Source of the DNA: Deltaproteobacteria bacterium
GTDB taxonomy: Bacteria; Bdellovibrionota; FAC87; UBA2466
DNA length: 7,172 nt
Direction: 5' to 3'
Assembly (NCBI GenBank): GCA_013205415.1
Contig: JABMMY010000016.1
Location: forward strand, 1-7,172
Under the pieces are notes generated by a model that had not been told where the DNA came from, ran no database searches, and worked only from the letters and a program-made list of their open reading frames with translations. Positions 5,544 to 7,172 of the stretch are shown here, one piece after another. How positions within the stretch are numbered: position 1 is the first letter of the stretch; every line of letters begins with the position of its first letter. Position numbers and translations under genes: made by a program.

Positions 5544-6689
5544 TTAAGCGGCTTTATTTTCTGGTTTTGTCGGTGGTGGTGGAGAGTTAGTATTGATTAA
5601 TTTCTTTGCAAACATTTCTCTGGGAAAGGGTAGCTGATTAACCTCCATCTCCTTTATAAAGCTGGGAAGGTTTCCGGTGGGGTTTAGGCTTCCTAATACC
5701 TTTCCCTCTTTATCTCGGCCCGTTTGTTCAAAAAGATAAATATCTTGGACCTGATAGTTTCCATGGAGATCCATTCCCAGTCCCTCTGAGATGTGAGTGA
5801 GCTTTCTGGAGCCATCCTGCATCCGAGACAGTTGCAACATGATATTAATAGCAGAGGCCTCCTGAGAGCGTACGGCCTGAATGGGAACATCGGTTTCATT
5901 CATCATGGCAAGGGTCTCAAGGCGAGTTAAACACTCTTTAGGATTATTAGAGTGGACGGTGCCCATAGAGCCCGAGTGGCCGGTATTCATCGAGCTAATG
6001 AGATCCATGGCCTCTCCACCACGAACCTCTCCCACAATGACTCTATCGGGACGAAGTCTTAGCGAAGATTTTACGAGGTCTCGCAGAGTCACCAAACCCT
6101 TTCCATGTTCATCAGCAGGACGAGCTTCAAAGTAAACGACGTGGGCATTGTGAATTTTTAATTCCGAAGAATCTTCCAGAACTAGAATTCGTTGATTGGG
6201 CTGACAACGGCTAGCTAGAATATTTAAGATGGTTGTTTTTCCAGATCCGGTTCCCCCGGAAACGATAATATTTTTTTTGAGGTAAAGGCAGACATCGATG
6301 AAGCGAGCCGCATCTACGGTGAGCGCCCCTTTAGTGATAAGATCTTTCATTTCAAGCTTTGTTTTTGAAAACTTTCGAATGGCTACTGTGGTTCCATTTT
6401 TAGCAACGGGAGGAACTACAGCATGAATGCGGGAACCATCTGGCAGTCTGGCATCTAAGAAAGGTCTTTCCTCATCGATAGGACGACCCACAAATTGAGA
6501 GATATTTCTCACGGCGGCAACTAGCGCCCCTTCGTCTTCAAACTTCACATCTACTTTTTCTACAAATCCTTTTCGTTCAATAAAAATATTGGCAGGCCCA
6601 TTAATCATGATCTCCGTAACAGAATCGTCCTTTAAAAAGGGAAGTACGGGTGCTAGAAAAACCTGAACACTACTATCAAAAACAGACAT
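5544..6689 (-). CDS. cpaF: CpaF/TadA-family secretion ATPase
   Basis: This is a cytoplasmic hexameric ATPase of the type II/IV secretion superfamily, in the branch that powers Tad (Flp) pili. Visible motifs are the N-terminal DDSVTEIMING at 21-31, RLPDGSRIHAVVPP at 81-94, Walker A GGTGSGKT at 145-152, an Asp-box LEDSSEL at 171-177, Walker B in RVIVGEVRGGE at 216-226, the GHSG box at 237-240 and the His-box TVHSNNP at 244-250. At 381 aa it is shorter than many CpaF proteins because it begins right at the conserved N-terminal sensor-like domain, without the extra helical leader. It ends in a proline-rich tail (370-377). The ATG at 6689 is fixed by GAGGAG seven bases upstream, and only one base separates it from the stop of the cupredoxin-like gene, so the two are cotranscribed. 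Immediately downstream is the end of plsB, convergent, so the usual tadB and tadC partners do not follow. Confidence 0.95.
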   Translation of the reverse strand: MSVFDSSVQVFLAPVLPFLKDDSVTEIMINGPANIFIERKGFVEKVDVKFEDEGALVAAVRNISQFVGRPIDEERPFLDARLPDGSRIHAVVPPVAKNGTTVAIRKFSKTKLEMKDLITKGALTVDAARFIDVCLYLKKNIIVSGGTGSGKTTILNILASRCQPNQRILVLEDSSELKIHNAHVVYFEARPADEHGKGLVTLRDLVKSSLRLRPDRVIVGEVRGGEAMDLISSMNTGHSGSMGTVHSNNPKECLTRLETLAMMNETDVPIQAVRSQEASAINIMLQLSRMQDGSRKLTHISEGLGMDLHGNYQVQDIYLFEQTGRDKEGKVLGSLNPTGNLPSFIKEMEVNQLPFPREMFAKKLINTNSPPPPTKPENKAA

Positions 6690-6690
6690 T

Positions 6691-7172
6691 TTACGGCTCC
6701 TCTACAGAAATCTCTCCGGATGCACCGGTGATCACATCATGAAAACTATAAACTCCAGGTTTGGGATCGAAATTGACATCGGTGACTCTCCTTGAAGAGA
6801 GCTCTCGATTTAATTCAAACTTGGACCGGTCTAATTCTTTTTTTGTTTCGCCCTCAACCTGGCTTGAAACCCAGCGTTGAATATTTAATTTTTCGATGAC
6901 TAGTGCTGCCGGCTTTCGATTGGTTGTGGTGAAGAGCAGTCGAACAGATTCTCCAGATTTTAAAACGACCTTTGCGGGATAAAATTCATTATTGGAAAGA
7001 ATAATGGAAATATCACTCACTCCTTTAGGTGGCCTAGACGGAGTTGTAGGGGGCACAGCAAATTTGTAGTTAAAGGTTCCTACGGCAATCATCCCCGTGT
7101 TTTCTTCCATTCGCTTTGCAAAAATTTCAGGGGCCAGGACAAACGGAGGAAGAGGGGCTTGGGTGGGTTTCA
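6691..7172 (-). CDS. Cupredoxin-like domain protein, 5' end off right edge
   Basis: The frame stays open from the stop at 6691 to the edge of the window, giving 159 visible residues. The internal ATG at 7110 has no ribosome binding site, so the gene most likely begins beyond 7172. The visible part starts proline-rich (KPTQAPLPPFVLAPE), then shows a second proline patch. Next comes a beta-rich stretch: SDISIILSNNEFYPAKVVLKSGESVRLLF, here split as SDISIILSNNEF then YPAKVVLKSGESVRLLF. It resembles the start of cupredoxin_1 domains (strand, EFxPxxVxVxxGxxVxL). The end, KPGVYSFHDVITGASGEISVEE, split as KPGVYSFHDV then ITGASGEISVEE, resembles the PGxYxFxCxxxxHxxMxGxIxV closing motif, but His takes the place of Cys and the following His and Met are Gly and Ser. 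Copper binding is therefore doubtful. No signal peptide can be judged without the N-terminus. It is the gene directly upstream of cpaF, one base apart. Fold assignment is moderate; function is unknown. Confidence 0.75.
   Translation of the reverse strand, partial: KPTQAPLPPFVLAPEIFAKRMEENTGMIAVGTFNYKFAVPPTTPSRPPKGVSDISIILSNNEFYPAKVVLKSGESVRLLFTTTNRKPAALVIEKLNIQRWVSSQVEGETKKELDRSKFELNRELSSRRVTDVNFDPKPGVYSFHDVITGASGEISVEEP
6697..6702 (-). promoter_or_regulatory. cpaF: Ribosome binding site of cpaF
   Basis: GAGGAG on the minus strand lies seven bases before the cpaF ATG and inside the last codons of the upstream gene. It is the strongest Shine-Dalgarno sequence in the window and supports translational coupling across the TAA-A-ATG junction. 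It contrasts with the plus-strand genes, which have poor or no such sites. Confidence 0.75.

Noticed and set aside
5693..6135. Two small reading frames inside cpaF (5693-5899 minus, 5881-6135 plus)
   Set aside because: Both overlap conserved CpaF motifs in other frames and look like by-products of that gene.
7108..7110. ATG at 7110 as the true start of the cupredoxin-like gene
   Set aside because: There is no ribosome binding site before it and the frame stays open, with plausible proline-rich coding, to the window edge.
1..7172. CRISPR arrays, insertion sequences, phage genes, toxin-antitoxin pairs
   Set aside because: No regularly spaced repeats, transposase or integrase motifs, terminal repeats or paired small genes were found on either strand.

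Overview
The window looks like ordinary chromosomal backbone from a moderately AT-rich Gram-negative bacterium. A long PlsB-type glycerol-3-phosphate acyltransferase points to a proteobacterial-type lipid pathway. The GYF_2-domain membrane protein, the stand-alone CpaF/TadA ATPase and the general gene style fit a Bdellovibrio-like or other former-deltaproteobacterial lineage. That assignment is inference; no marker gene here fixes the taxon.

Layout, left to right. Positions 1-54 (minus) hold the first 18 codons of a response regulator whose N-terminus closely resembles UvrY/GacA. A complete tRNA-Ser(UGA) lies 19 nt upstream of it on the same strand (74-162). A short divergent region (163-230) probably carries the tRNA promoter on the minus strand and the promoter of the next gene on the plus strand; an inverted repeat overlaps both. 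Three plus-strand loci follow. A 395-aa protein (231-1418) has motifs that look like a highly diverged RelA/SpoT-type (p)ppGpp synthetase fold. A 456-aa protein (1459-2829) has a cytoplasmic GYF_2 domain, one membrane helix and an extracytoplasmic helical part. A plsB gene (2916-5494) is split into two reading frames by a one-base discrepancy in a run of eight A residues. Convergent to plsB, on the minus strand, lie a CpaF/TadA secretion ATPase (5544-6689) and, one base upstream, the end of a cupredoxin-like protein that runs off the right edge (6691 to beyond 7172).

How the genes fit together: PlsB makes lysophosphatidate at the inner membrane, the first committed step of phospholipid synthesis. 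The neighbouring nucleotide-second-messenger-like protein and the GYF_2 membrane protein could be functionally related, but each has its own promoter signal, so only adjacency supports a link. The CpaF gene and the cupredoxin-like gene are one transcription unit, and no tadB/tadC follows CpaF here.

The most notable points are the plsB frame break at a textbook A-AAA-AAA slippery heptamer (indel, programmed frameshift or transcriptional slippage), the divergent RelA/SpoT-like protein, and two genes whose extended -10 elements sit so close to the ATG that their mRNAs would be leaderless or nearly so. No CRISPR array, insertion sequence, phage gene or stretch over 300 bases without a gene was seen.
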